Origin: Cellvibrio mixtus subsp. mixtus J3-8
GTDB lineage: Bacteria; Pseudomonadota; Gammaproteobacteria; Pseudomonadales; Cellvibrionaceae
Length of the DNA: 64,000 bases
Direction: 5' to 3'
Assembly: GCF_000766945.1 (NCBI RefSeq)
Contig: NZ_KN266208.1
Span: forward strand, 222,604-286,603
Under the pieces are notes generated by a model. It was not told the origin of the DNA. It ran no database searches and saw only the letters and a list, made by a program, of their open reading frames with translations. Shown here piece by piece: positions 9,763-18,181 of this stretch (positions are counted from its first letter, which is position 1; each line of letters opens with the position of its first letter). The position numbers were made by a program, and so were the translations under genes.

Positions 9763-11415
9763 TTACGGCAAGGTTTTAAGGTGATTACCAACAGGAACCG
9801 AGAAGATGCGGCCATCTTTTACATCCCAGTTGATAGACCAGGTCATTACACCGCGGAAATCACTGTAGGCAGCGAGAGGCACATTACTTGCGCAATTGGT
9901 GCGTAATGCCAAACAACTTACCGCCCTGTTGATATCAGCAGTCGTTGCCTGGCCAGAACCGGCAGCGCGAGGACCTGATGGCAAACCAAGAGCAACCTGA
10001 TCCGGACGCAAACCATTAAAGAAGCCCGCAGTACCATTCGCCAATGGGAAACCTTCGATCATCATACGCGCAGACGCAACCATCATATCCACAGTACCCG
10101 CTTGATACGCTTGCGGTGAGTAAGGTGTTGCCAGGCCGCCGTTGTTGTACAACTGCACATGTAATAAATCCAGTTCATTACGCAGTTGATCGATCATCGG
10201 CAGATACGCTCCCCAAATACCGGAGTAAGCCACATAACCACCTTGCACATAAGGATGTTCAGGGGCCATGGACACATACAAATCCGGGAACATGGCATGG
10301 AGTTGTTTGATCGCCGAAACCATATTGGAAATTACCGGCGCACCATGTAATACACCGGCACCACTTTCCAAATCGATATCCACACCATCAAAACCATATT
10401 CATTAATAATGGCCGCCGTGCTGTTTACGAAGTTGGCAAGGTTGGTGGAATTATTCAATGTCACCGTACCTTTTTCACCGCCGTAAGAAAGCACAATGTT
10501 TTTACCCTGCGCACGTTTCGCCGCAACATCCTGGATAAATTGCGCTTTATTCAATGCAGGGTCCAAACGGAATTCCACATTGCCATTACCCGCATCATCC
10601 ACGAACGCAATAACAATTACATCCCAGGACGCATCGACATCTGCAAGGCGAATCACACCGCTACCGTTATCAAAGTTGTGCCAATAACCAACCAATGCAT
10701 GTTTTGGTAATGCCGCTGCATCACCGGGAACACGACCATTACCACCGGTACTGGATGATGATCTACTGCTGCTCACAACTATTGTTGATGAACTGCTGGA
10801 CGATTTTGAAGTAGTCACTGCTGAACTGGCGACGCTACTCGACACTGCGCCACACGAACGTACCAATTCCCACGCCTGTTGCCAATGGGCGCCAGTACCA
10901 GGCGCGTACGCCCAGCTCGCGGTAGAGCCACACCAACCCGCAACCGTACAACGATATTCACTGCCTGCATTTTGCGTGAGCGCACCTGCCGCATAACTGG
11001 TTCCCGCTACATATTGCGGCGATGCACAATTACCAACAACTACCGACGAAGATGATGAACTGGAAGAAATAACCAGGCTGGAAGATCTGGAGCTACTGCT
11101 AACAATTACCGATGAAGCAACAGAACTTTTTGATGACGAAGATACAACACCATCACATGCACCAAGTAGCGTCCACTCTTGCCACTGGCCGGAATAATTT
11201 ACCGGATTGTGTCCCTGCGACCACCAATTCGCTTTGTACGCGTTGTTCTGTTCTTTTACCTGGCTACCGCCACCGTAAGATGCAGTCGCATTCCATGCAG
11301 GAATACCTGAGCAATCGACTGCCATTGCGCTAGTTGATAAGCCGCTTAAACATAACGCGGCTAACGCTATTTTTGTTTTCATCAAATAAACATTTCTCAC
11401 CATGTTAATTTTCAT
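9763..11415 (-). CDS. Secreted GH18 chitinase with two chitin-binding modules
   Basis: 550 residues from the ATG at 11415, preceded by GAGGGG; the frame extends to 11490 without a better site. The signal peptide ends at SAMA (about 32). A CBM5/12 module follows (about 34-87, with the aromatic ANWWSQG and WQEWTLLGAC), then a Ser linker, a second Cys-rich module of the same size (about 130-188, ending WQQAWELVRSC), another Ser linker and the GH18 barrel (about 237-545). The catalytic DxxDxDxE motif is complete: D343, D346, D348 and the proton donor E350 in FDGVDIDLES. QLYN and the late WSINWD also fit GH18. It hydrolyses chitin outside the cell. It stands alone with its own terminator. Confidence 0.93.
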   Translation of the reverse strand: MKINMVRNVYLMKTKIALAALCLSGLSTSAMAVDCSGIPAWNATASYGGGSQVKEQNNAYKANWWSQGHNPVNYSGQWQEWTLLGACDGVVSSSSKSSVASSVIVSSSSRSSSLVISSSSSSSSVVVGNCASPQYVAGTSYAAGALTQNAGSEYRCTVAGWCGSTASWAYAPGTGAHWQQAWELVRSCGAVSSSVASSAVTTSKSSSSSSTIVVSSSRSSSSTGGNGRVPGDAAALPKHALVGYWHNFDNGSGVIRLADVDASWDVIVIAFVDDAGNGNVEFRLDPALNKAQFIQDVAAKRAQGKNIVLSYGGEKGTVTLNNSTNLANFVNSTAAIINEYGFDGVDIDLESGAGVLHGAPVISNMVSAIKQLHAMFPDLYVSMAPEHPYVQGGYVAYSGIWGAYLPMIDQLRNELDLLHVQLYNNGGLATPYSPQAYQAGTVDMMVASARMMIEGFPLANGTAGFFNGLRPDQVALGLPSGPRAAGSGQATTADINRAVSCLALRTNCASNVPLAAYSDFRGVMTWSINWDVKDGRIFSVPVGNHLKTLP

Positions 11416-11912
11416 AGTCCCCTCACTCTCGTTGTATTTTTTAGACAAAAGGATGCCGTAAAGAAATTTAAAAAATTTCTTTTGATTCATCGTTTCTATT
11501 TGAGATTTTTTTGGGTGTCCCGTGGAGCAGTACTAATCTATTTCTTGCGTTTGTTAATGTACTAAATAGATGGCCGTACTTGGGGAAACACACCTGTCCT
11601 GGTCACTCGTTACGAGCTCCCTCTGGTCAGTTTTTCACAAGCTTTTCCCAGCCTGATTATTATTTTAGGTATAAAAGTCTTTATGACAACGTTGCCATAT
11701 ATAACACCGGGAAATGGCTATGGCAATCACGAAATGAAAAAAGCATGGCAACCAGATGAATTTTTCTTTTCATTAGAAGAAAAATTCATCTGGCGAAGTA
11801 AAAGCAGGCATTGAATAGATGATTGAGAAATAAAGAGTTACGCAGTAGTGGTTACGATTGCCCACATAAGTCTTGAGAGTGCGAGCAACCACGGGAGGCC
11901 AGGAAGGATCAA
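11416..11912. other. Intergenic region with a perfect 17-bp hairpin
   Basis: No gene is supported in these 500 bases between the chitinase start and the rlmB stop. A perfect 17-bp inverted repeat, CCAGATGAATTTTTCTT (11752-11768) and its complement (11777-11793), closes an 8-base loop. It lacks a GC-rich stem base followed by T, so it is not a standard terminator. A smaller pair, ATCTATTT (11536-11543) and AAATAGAT (11564-11571), lies in the presumed chitinase promoter region and could be an operator. Confidence 0.5.
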
Positions 11913-12656
11913 TTATTTCGCACTACGCTGACGCACCGCTTCAAATAAACAAATGCCGGTAGCAACGGAAACATTCAAGCTGCTAACTGTACCCGCCATA
12001 GGAATGTTCATCAGGTGATCGCATGTATCTTGCGTAAGGCGCCGCAAACCATCGCCCTCAGCACCCATCAAAATTCCCACGGGACCAGTCAGGTTGGATT
12101 GATAAATGGATTGCTCAGCTTCACCCGCCGCGCCAAATAACCAGATCCCCTGATCCTGTAATTTTTTTAGTGTACGCGCGAGGTTAGTCACAGGTACAAA
12201 CGGTAAAACTTCCGCCGCACCACAAGCGACCTTGCGTGCAACAGGCGTTAAACCTGTGGATTTATCTTTGGGTGCAATCACAGCATGCACTCCCGCTGCT
12301 TCTGCCGAACGCATGCAAGCACCGAGGTTATGCGGATCAGTCACGCCATCGAGGATTAATAAAAATGCCGGCTCGCGTAAACTTTCCAGGAACTGGAACA
12401 ACCAGGTTTCATCATAAGTTTCACCGGGTGTACAAATCGCGATAACGCCCTGGTGATTCTCATCGCTCACCAGATCATCGAGTTTATTGCGACCTACTTG
12501 CTGGCAATGGATTCCATTGATTTCCGCAGCATTCACAATTTTTTGTAAGCGCTGGTCGTTGCGGCCTTGCAGCAGATAAATTTCAATTACCCGCTGGGGA
12601 GCACTTTTCAGTAATGCTTGCACTGCGTGCAAACCATAAATAATTTCGCGTTTCAA
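11913..12656 (-). CDS. rlmB: 23S rRNA (guanosine-2'-O-)-methyltransferase RlmB
   Basis: 247 residues, the usual length for RlmB, a SpoU/TrmH-family enzyme that 2'-O-methylates G2251 in the 23S P-loop using S-adenosylmethionine. There is an N-terminal L30e-like substrate-binding domain (about 1-95), then the knotted SPOUT domain with its three motifs: [30 protein letters not shown] and the [15 protein letters not shown] knot. It lies 151 bases downstream of rnr on the same strand, the rnr-rlmB order found in E. coli, so co-transcription is likely. Confidence 0.96.
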   Translation of the reverse strand: MKREIIYGLHAVQALLKSAPQRVIEIYLLQGRNDQRLQKIVNAAEINGIHCQQVGRNKLDDLVSDENHQGVIAICTPGETYDETWLFQFLESLREPAFLLILDGVTDPHNLGACMRSAEAAGVHAVIAPKDKSTGLTPVARKVACGAAEVLPFVPVTNLARTLKKLQDQGIWLFGAAGEAEQSIYQSNLTGPVGILMGAEGDGLRRLTQDTCDHLMNIPMAGTVSSLNVSVATGICLFEAVRQRSAK

Positions 12657-12807
12657 AACACTTTCCTAAAAAATCTGAACAATATTCTAAAAAATCTAGC
12701 GCTCGGAGATGCGCGTTTCACGTTCGCGCAGCTCCCTGTCTTTCACTATAAAAATTTCATGTTCAAGGTCTTCATCCAGCACAAAGCTCTCGCCTTGTAA
12801 CCAGCGA

Positions 12808-15800
12808 TTAATCCTTCTTCTTAGCCTTAGCCACCGATCTTTTAGCAGCTGGCGCCGCAGGTTTAGCGACAGGGCTGCTCTTTGCTGCCTTTGGCGCTGT
12901 CGATTTAGTTGTTGCTGGCGCTGCTGCGCCTGGAACCTTCGCATTCTTACGGCCATGCCCCACCTCACTGGTAGATGTAGATTGCTTGTTAGCAGCTTTC
13001 ACTGCTGCAGTTTTTGCCGCGGTTGCTTTGGTAGTGGTTTTTTTAGTGGCGATATTTTTTGGCGCTGCGCTTTTGGCAGGCTCATTTTTTACTGCCGTAT
13101 TTTTTTCAGTGGTGGCTTTTGCAGCTGTCTTTTTATCCGCTGCATTTTTTGCCGCGGTTGCCTTGGTATCGGCAACGCGCTTCACTTTAAGCGTTGATTG
13201 TTTCACAGCTGTTGCTTTTTCTACGACAACATCTTCCGCAGCAGCTTTGGCTTTGGCGGATGTTTTAGCAGATGGTTTTGCAACCGGCGTTTTTACTTTG
13301 GATTGTTTAGCAGCAGGTTGCGTAGCGCTTGACTTGCTCACGCTCGTGCTTTCAACAAAATCATCCAGCGCAAAATTACCCGCAGACGATTTTGCATTGG
13401 ATTTTTTACCGGAAGCTTTTTTACTGACCGCTTTTGGTTTGGCGATGCTTGATGGAGTAACATCTGGATTAGTAAGGTTTTGATTTGGTGCTTTACTATC
13501 AACAATCCTCTTACCAACCGGTTTTTTATCAACAGATTTTTTACTAACAGAACCAGGGCTGGCTTTATCAGCAACCGTTTTGCCGGAAGCTTTTTTAGTC
13601 GCAACTGGTTTGGCGTTGGTTTGTTTACCGGATATTTTAGAGGATCTTTTAGCGGATGGCTTAGCCGATTTCCCCGCAAATTTTTCTACCGTTTCAACAA
13701 CAGCTTTCTTCGCCGAAGCTGCAAGCTGCTCAACCGCACTCAATGATTTTTCCAACAATGAATCGGCAACTTTTTTCGCTTTGGATGCATCGCGTTTGGC
13801 GACCTTGGGCTTAATCGCCGATTTGGGACGGCGAATCGCATTTGCGGATTCCAGTTCAAAATCGATTTTGCGATTATCCAGATCCACGCGCACAACGCGC
13901 ACCACCAGCTCATCCCCCAATCCAAACACTTTACGCGTGCGCTCGCCAACCAGGCGTTGTTGCGCGGCATCAAAGCGATAGTAATCGTGTGGCAAGGACG
14001 TAATGTGGATTAACCCTTCGATATACAACTCATTCAATTCAACAAATAAACCAAAACCTGTTACCGCGCTCACGTGGCCATCGTAAACCGCACCGACTTG
14101 ATCGCGCAGGTATTCACACTTCAACCAACTCACCACATCGCGCGTGGCTTCATCGGCGCGGCGTTCCGTGCGCGAACATTGTTCGCCGAATACCAGCATG
14201 TCGCTGGGTGAATAGGGATAAATCTTGCGCTTGGGGATAGGTTTTGCAGTTTCAATACGGCGCACATGCGTAGATGGCAATTCACTGCGAATCACCGAGC
14301 GAATGGCGCGGTGCACTAACAAATCCGGATAGCGGCGAATCGGCGATGTGAAATGCGTATAAGCCTCGTAACCCAAACCAAAGTGGCCGTGGTTTTCCAC
14401 TTGATACATCGCCTGGCGCAAACTGCGCAGCATTACTGTTTGAATCAAATGGCCATCGCTACGACCCTGGATCATTTGCAATAATTGTTGGTAGTCACCC
14501 GGTGTCGGGCGATCACCGCCAGCAAGGCCTAAACCCAATTCAGAAAGATACGCGCGTAAATTCGTGAGCTTCGCTTCCGTCGGGCCTTCATGCACACGGA
14601 ACAAACCGATTAAATCGTGTTTCTCAATAAATTTCGCCGCACACACATTTGCACACAACATGCACTCTTCAATTAATTTGTGCGCGTCGTTGCGTTTGAT
14701 CGGAACAATGCGTTCGATTTTGCGCTCTTCATTAAATACGATGCGTGTTTCCACGGTTTCAAAATCAATCGCGCCGCGTTCATCGCGCGCCACGCGCAAA
14801 CATTCATACAGTTTGTGCAGCAATTCCAGTTGCGGAACCACCGCTTTATATTCTTTACGCAATGCCTCCCGCGCTTCACCTTCGCCGGTAAGTATTTCGC
14901 CCACTTTGGTGTAAGTGAGGCGCGCGTGCGAGTGCATTACTGCTTCGTAAAATTGATAACCGGTAATGCGGCCCGCATCACTGATATTCATTTCGCACAC
15001 CATGCACAAGCGATCGACATTCGGGTTCAGCGAACACAAACCGTTGGATAAAGCTTCAGGCAACATCGGCACTACATAATCGGGGAAGTACACCGAGTTA
15101 CCGCGCGCGCGCGCTTCCACATCCAGCGGCGATTCCACTTGCACATAGTGCGATACATCCGCAATCGCCACATACAAACGCCAACCGCCTTTGCGCCGCT
15201 CGCACAACACCGCATCGTCAAAATCGCGCGCGTCTTCACCGTCGATAGTCACAAACGGTAAATGACGAACATCCACGCGATGCTGTTTATCTTTTTCTTC
15301 CACCACCGGCGATATCAACGCCGCCTCGGCCAACACATCTGCCGGCCAAATACTGGGGATACCATGCGCCTGGATGGCCAGTTCGATCTCCATCCCCGGC
15401 GCCATATGGTCGCCCAATACCTGGATCACGCGGCCGGTGGGCAAACGGTTTTTATCGGGCTGGGAAGTAATTTCCGTCACCACGATTTGCCCGTGTTTGG
15501 CGCCGCCGTAGGCACCGAACGGAATCATAATGTCGTGGGTGATGCGCGGGTTCTCCGGGCGTACAAACTGCACGCCTTCTTCATTGAAGAAGCGCCCCGC
15601 CAATTGCGTGGTATTGCGTACCAGCACCTCAATAATCGCGCCCTCTTCCTTCCCGCGATACTGCTCACCGGACAGCCGCACCAATACCTCATCGCCGTCA
15701 AACACCTTCCGCATCTGGCGATTATGGAGGTAGATGTCCTCCCCGCCATCCGCACGCAGCACAAACCCGTAACCATCGCGATGCCCCTGCACGCGGCCAC

Positions 15801-16074
15801 GCACCACATCAATCTTGTCCGAGCGCACATAGGCGTCACGGCGGTTGCTGATCAACTGGCCATCGCGCGCCATCGCAATCAACCGCCGGCGCAGAGCCTC
15901 AACCTGATCCTCATCGGTCAGTTTCAGCATCACGCACATTTGTTCATGGGTAACTGGCTGTTCGGCGCTATCGAGTAAATCGAGGATATATTCGCGGCTG
16001 GGGATGGGGTTTTCGTACTTTTCCGCCTCGCGGGCAGCAAAAGGGTCATGGCTGGAGTTCTTACGTTTAGTCAA
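12808..16074 (-). CDS. rnr: Ribonuclease R with extended Lys/Ala-rich C-terminal tail
   Basis: 1088 residues against roughly 800 for E. coli RNase R, a processive 3'-5' exoribonuclease of structured RNA. It has a helix-turn-helix-like N-terminus (about 26-85), cold-shock domains (about 86-255), the RNB domain from about 267 with the catalytic Asp set D278, D284, D286 and D287 in DGEDARDFDDAV, and an S1 domain (about 660-742). After that come about 345 residues of Lys/Ala/Ser/Thr-rich low-complexity sequence with many KK.A.K and AAK repeats. E. coli RNase R also has a basic tail, but a much shorter one. The tail is presumably disordered and RNA- or ribosome-binding. rlmB follows. Confidence 0.96.
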   Translation of the reverse strand: MTKRKNSSHDPFAAREAEKYENPIPSREYILDLLDSAEQPVTHEQMCVMLKLTDEDQVEALRRRLIAMARDGQLISNRRDAYVRSDKIDVVRGRVQGHRDGYGFVLRADGGEDIYLHNRQMRKVFDGDEVLVRLSGEQYRGKEEGAIIEVLVRNTTQLAGRFFNEEGVQFVRPENPRITHDIMIPFGAYGGAKHGQIVVTEITSQPDKNRLPTGRVIQVLGDHMAPGMEIELAIQAHGIPSIWPADVLAEAALISPVVEEKDKQHRVDVRHLPFVTIDGEDARDFDDAVLCERRKGGWRLYVAIADVSHYVQVESPLDVEARARGNSVYFPDYVVPMLPEALSNGLCSLNPNVDRLCMVCEMNISDAGRITGYQFYEAVMHSHARLTYTKVGEILTGEGEAREALRKEYKAVVPQLELLHKLYECLRVARDERGAIDFETVETRIVFNEERKIERIVPIKRNDAHKLIEECMLCANVCAAKFIEKHDLIGLFRVHEGPTEAKLTNLRAYLSELGLGLAGGDRPTPGDYQQLLQMIQGRSDGHLIQTVMLRSLRQAMYQVENHGHFGLGYEAYTHFTSPIRRYPDLLVHRAIRSVIRSELPSTHVRRIETAKPIPKRKIYPYSPSDMLVFGEQCSRTERRADEATRDVVSWLKCEYLRDQVGAVYDGHVSAVTGFGLFVELNELYIEGLIHITSLPHDYYRFDAAQQRLVGERTRKVFGLGDELVVRVVRVDLDNRKIDFELESANAIRRPKSAIKPKVAKRDASKAKKVADSLLEKSLSAVEQLAASAKKAVVETVEKFAGKSAKPSAKRSSKISGKQTNAKPVATKKASGKTVADKASPGSVSKKSVDKKPVGKRIVDSKAPNQNLTNPDVTPSSIAKPKAVSKKASGKKSNAKSSAGNFALDDFVESTSVSKSSATQPAAKQSKVKTPVAKPSAKTSAKAKAAAEDVVVEKATAVKQSTLKVKRVADTKATAAKNAADKKTAAKATTEKNTAVKNEPAKSAAPKNIATKKTTTKATAAKTAAVKAANKQSTSTSEVGHGRKNAKVPGAAAPATTKSTAPKAAKSSPVAKPAAPAAKRSVAKAKKKD

Positions 16075-16182
16075 TTGGGCATCCTGTGAGCAATAGTGGT
16101 AGTTTTCAAACTATCCCGAGGTATATGAAGGGATTATAGGGCAGCGATCATGACAAACCTACAAATAAAACCGAAAACCCTG

Positions 16183-16211
16183 TTGACAGTCACAAGGCCG
16201 GTATTTATAGT
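16183..16211 (+). promoter_or_regulatory. Promoter of tRNA-Leu
   Basis: TTGACA (16183-16188) and TATAGT (16206-16211) are separated by 17 bases and followed by a GC-rich discriminator (GCGCGGCC). This is a near-consensus sigma-70 promoter of the stringently controlled stable-RNA type, 25 bases before the tRNA. Confidence 0.85.
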
Positions 16212-16235
16212 GCGCGGCCTCAGCTTGCTGAGAAT

Positions 16236-16321
16236 GCCCAGGTGGTGAAATTGGTAGACACGCTAGCTTCAGGTGTTAGTGGCCCCCGGCCGTGAAGGTT
16301 CAAGTCCTTTCCTGGGCACCA
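16236..16321 (+). tRNA. tRNA-Leu (anticodon CAG)
   Basis: 86 bases including an encoded CCA. The acceptor GCCCAGG pairs with CCTGGGC. The D-arm has the type II AATTGGTAGACAC, the anticodon stem CTAGC/GTTAG encloses TTCAGGT so the anticodon is CAG, a long variable arm follows (GGCCCCCGGCC region), and the T-arm contains GTTCAAGTC. It reads CUG leucine codons. Confidence 0.97.
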
Positions 16322-16327
16322 AACATG

Positions 16328-16361
16328 AAAGCCCCGTTACGAAAGTAACGGGGCTTTTTGT
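16328..16361 (+). terminator. Terminator of tRNA-Leu
   Basis: A 13-bp perfect stem, AAAGCCCCGTTAC (16328-16340) and its complement (16345-16357), with a GAAA tetraloop and a T-rich tail, 7 bases after the tRNA CCA end. Confidence 0.97.
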
Positions 16362-16384
16362 TTTCCGGGTTATCTCCGCACTTA

Positions 16385-16410
16385 TGTAGGTTGGGCAGCA
16401 ATGCCCAACA
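16385..16410 (+). repeat. Dispersed hairpin repeat, subfamily B, copy 1
   Basis: A 26-base unit starting TGTAGGTTGGGCAGC and ending GCCCAACA; GTTGGGC pairs with GCCCAAC around a 6-base loop. An identical copy lies at 16995-17020 and an inverted variant at 17041-17065. It resembles REP-type mobile hairpins. Confidence 0.85.
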
Positions 16411-16441
16411 AAAAGTTTCCGCCGTTAAAATAAAATTAAAA

Positions 16442-16810
16442 TCAAACGTCGATCCATAACTTGGATATTTCGCACTCCAACATATAATCCAAACGAATTG
16501 CTTCTTGCCTGAGATGTTCAGCAACCTCTTCTAACACATCCAAAGAATTTCGCATTACTTCAGCGCTACCATTTTCATGAATCTCCATCATAAGGACAGC
16601 AGCTTGATCTCTTCTCATATGGAATTTAATACACAAAAGCTCGACAACATAATGCATAGGAGTTAAATCGTTATCGAGAAAATACAAAGCATATTCAGCT
16701 TCTTGCGCGCCATGTTGAATTTTAAATTCCAAAGCAGTTGGAAAACGTGCAATGCCGTAATCGGTAGCGCTGAGAAATTTATCGTGAAGCCAGGTTGATA
16801 TGTTTTTCAT
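16442..16810 (-). CDS. ClpS-like adaptor domain protein
   Basis: 122 residues. Residues about 40-105 match the ClpS fold: YFLDNDLTPMHYVVELL, then a helix and MMEIHENGSAEV. In ClpS the N-degron pocket is built from NDD.TPM and a downstream His; here the first residues read D46-N47-D48, with T50-P51-M52 and H78 kept, so the N/D order is swapped. ClpS hands N-end-rule substrates to ClpAP. The gene is not beside clpA; it stands between hairpin repeats next to tRNA-Leu, with an N-terminal extension of about 37 residues and a helical C-terminal extension. I infer a divergent or specialised adaptor. Confidence 0.65.
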   Translation of the reverse strand: MKNISTWLHDKFLSATDYGIARFPTALEFKIQHGAQEAEYALYFLDNDLTPMHYVVELLCIKFHMRRDQAAVLMMEIHENGSAEVMRNSLDVLEEVAEHLRQEAIRLDYMLECEISKLWIDV

Positions 16811-16866
16811 AAATAAATTTTAAATCTCTCGCCCATCAGACTGCTTCGCACCTTCATGGCAACACC

Positions 16867-16898
16867 GTAGGTTGGCGGTGAGGAACGAACCCCAACAT
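16867..16898 (+). repeat. Dispersed hairpin repeat, subfamily A, copy 1
   Basis: A 32-base unit beginning GTAGGTTGGCGGTGAGG and ending ACCCCAACAT. Identical units occur at 50408-50440 and, inverted, at 50530-50562. The ends (GTTGGCGGT and AACCCCAAC) can fold on each other. Confidence 0.85.
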
Positions 16899-16994
16899 GA
16901 AGTTGTTTCCGAGCATGATTAAATATTATCTATATACAATAAAAAATACAGCGCGTGTAGATAAACTTTCAACCAAAAATGAAGATCAATGCTT

Positions 16995-17065
16995 TGTAGG
17001 TTGGGCAGCAATGCCCAACATTTTAGAAATTGAATGGTATTGTTGGGCATAACTGCCCAACCTAC
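16995..17065. repeat. Inverted pair of hairpin repeats, subfamily B
   Basis: A copy identical to 16385-16410 lies at 16995-17020. A variant in the opposite orientation (TGTTGGGCATAACTGCCCAA then CCTACG) lies at 17041-17065. The two face each other across 20 bases, giving a larger palindrome. Confidence 0.85.
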
Positions 17066-17106
17066 GAACTACGAACTACGAACTACGAACTACGAACTAC
17101 GAACTA
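17062..17106 (+). repeat. 7-bp tandem repeat (CTACGAA)n
   Basis: Six perfect CTACGAA units plus CTA. The array begins inside the end of the inverted hairpin repeat and runs to within 5 bases of the DUF262 gene stop. It looks like slippage from the CCTACGA end of the hairpin unit. Confidence 0.95.
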
Positions 17107-17110
17107 TTTA

Positions 17111-18181
17111 TTATACAACTCTCGCACGTTGCACTATCGAAAAAATATAGTTATTTCTCAGTTGACGAGCTCTAGTTGAGTTTACGGCTTCAGCTGCAGC
17201 AAGCTTGTAGTCGTCGGGAATTTCACGTTCAAAACTTTCAAGTTCTAGCCTTAATACATCAATATCAATATCATTTCCTTCACGAATATACTGTGCCACT
17301 GAAACGATCAGACTATAAATATTAGCTTTGTTTAAAAAGTATGATTTTGACTTCAATTTCAACTTCAATATGATGTCTGCCGTTTTTTCTAATGCAGCAA
17401 TAACATCATCCTTTTCATTAAAAACCTCCGAATAGTCATTGAGATTTTCAATAGCTTTTTCATTTCTATTGTAAAAACCGACTAAAATGCTCGACATAAT
17501 ATTGAGAACATGCATGAGATGGACTTTTTTTGCGATCTCTCTAGGTGTAAATATATCTTTTCGAGTAATAAGTTGAACAAACTTTGAAATTTTTTTCTTT
17601 TTTGCCCAGCTATAAAATTCTTCTGGAATACTTGGATCCTCTCTAAAGTCATCCAGATTAGTCTTTTCTATATCTATTTGATCTGATAAGAGTTTGGCTA
17701 CAAGCATGAAGTATGAAGTTGAAAACTCTGATGCCATCTTTTCTATTGACGTTAAAGAATTGGATGTCCTATTAATTCTTTGGAAAATCTCTTGAACTTT
17801 TGGATCATCATTTTCAAGGTCGAGCTCAATAACGGCAACCTCATACTTTAAAAATTCAGACTTTTTATTTCCATCCAAATCACTATAGAATTTTTCATCA
17901 ACTGGAAAAGCATCATCGATAAACTCTATAATTGCATTGGTCCTTTGCTGTCCATCGACAATGCAAGACACTGTTGACATAGTTTCAACATTAATCTTTC
18001 CTTTCGATATGAATATTTGTGGAAAAGGAAGCCCCAATAAAATTGTTTTAATGAAATCTATTTTATGTACTTCTCGCCACACCAAATTTCGTTGAAAGTA
18101 CGCATCCGGAATTAGCCTTTTATTTCGAATGTCATTAACGAGATTTAATAGGGACACCGACCTTACGCGATAATCAATCAT
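17111..18181 (-). CDS. DUF262 (ParB-like/GmrSD N-domain) protein
   Basis: 356 residues. The N-terminal DUF262 domain has its two hallmarks: AYFQRNLVW (about 27-35) and IVDGQQRT (74-81, the DGQQR motif), followed by IFQRINRTSNSLTSIE (about 135-150). In GmrSD and SspE this domain binds and hydrolyses nucleotides and gates a DUF1524 HNH nuclease. Here the protein ends without DUF1524 or HNH motifs; the C-terminal half is helical and not recognised. The ATG overlaps the TAA of the nucleotidyltransferase gene by one base, so the two are translationally coupled. Codon use is visibly AT-rich compared with the housekeeping neighbours, which suggests transfer. Confidence 0.82.
   Translation of the reverse strand: MIDYRVRSVSLLNLVNDIRNKRLIPDAYFQRNLVWREVHKIDFIKTILLGLPFPQIFISKGKINVETMSTVSCIVDGQQRTNAIIEFIDDAFPVDEKFYSDLDGNKKSEFLKYEVAVIELDLENDDPKVQEIFQRINRTSNSLTSIEKMASEFSTSYFMLVAKLLSDQIDIEKTNLDDFREDPSIPEEFYSWAKKKKISKFVQLITRKDIFTPREIAKKVHLMHVLNIMSSILVGFYNRNEKAIENLNDYSEVFNEKDDVIAALEKTADIILKLKLKSKSYFLNKANIYSLIVSVAQYIREGNDIDIDVLRLELESFEREIPDDYKLAAAEAVNSTRARQLRNNYIFSIVQRARVV

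Noticed and set aside
12696-14000. Long open frames on both strands across the rnr 3' part, rich in Arg/Gln or Ser/Cys/Phe
   Set aside because: They are out-of-frame readings of the Lys/Ala-rich RNase R tail; composition removes stop codons. None has a ribosome site or a recognisable family.
16236-16321. Integrative element using the tRNA-Leu 3' end as attachment site
   Set aside because: No direct repeat of the tRNA end was found downstream and no integrase gene lies in the island.
17062-17106. CRISPR-like array
   Set aside because: The unit is 7 bases with no spacers; it is a simple tandem repeat.
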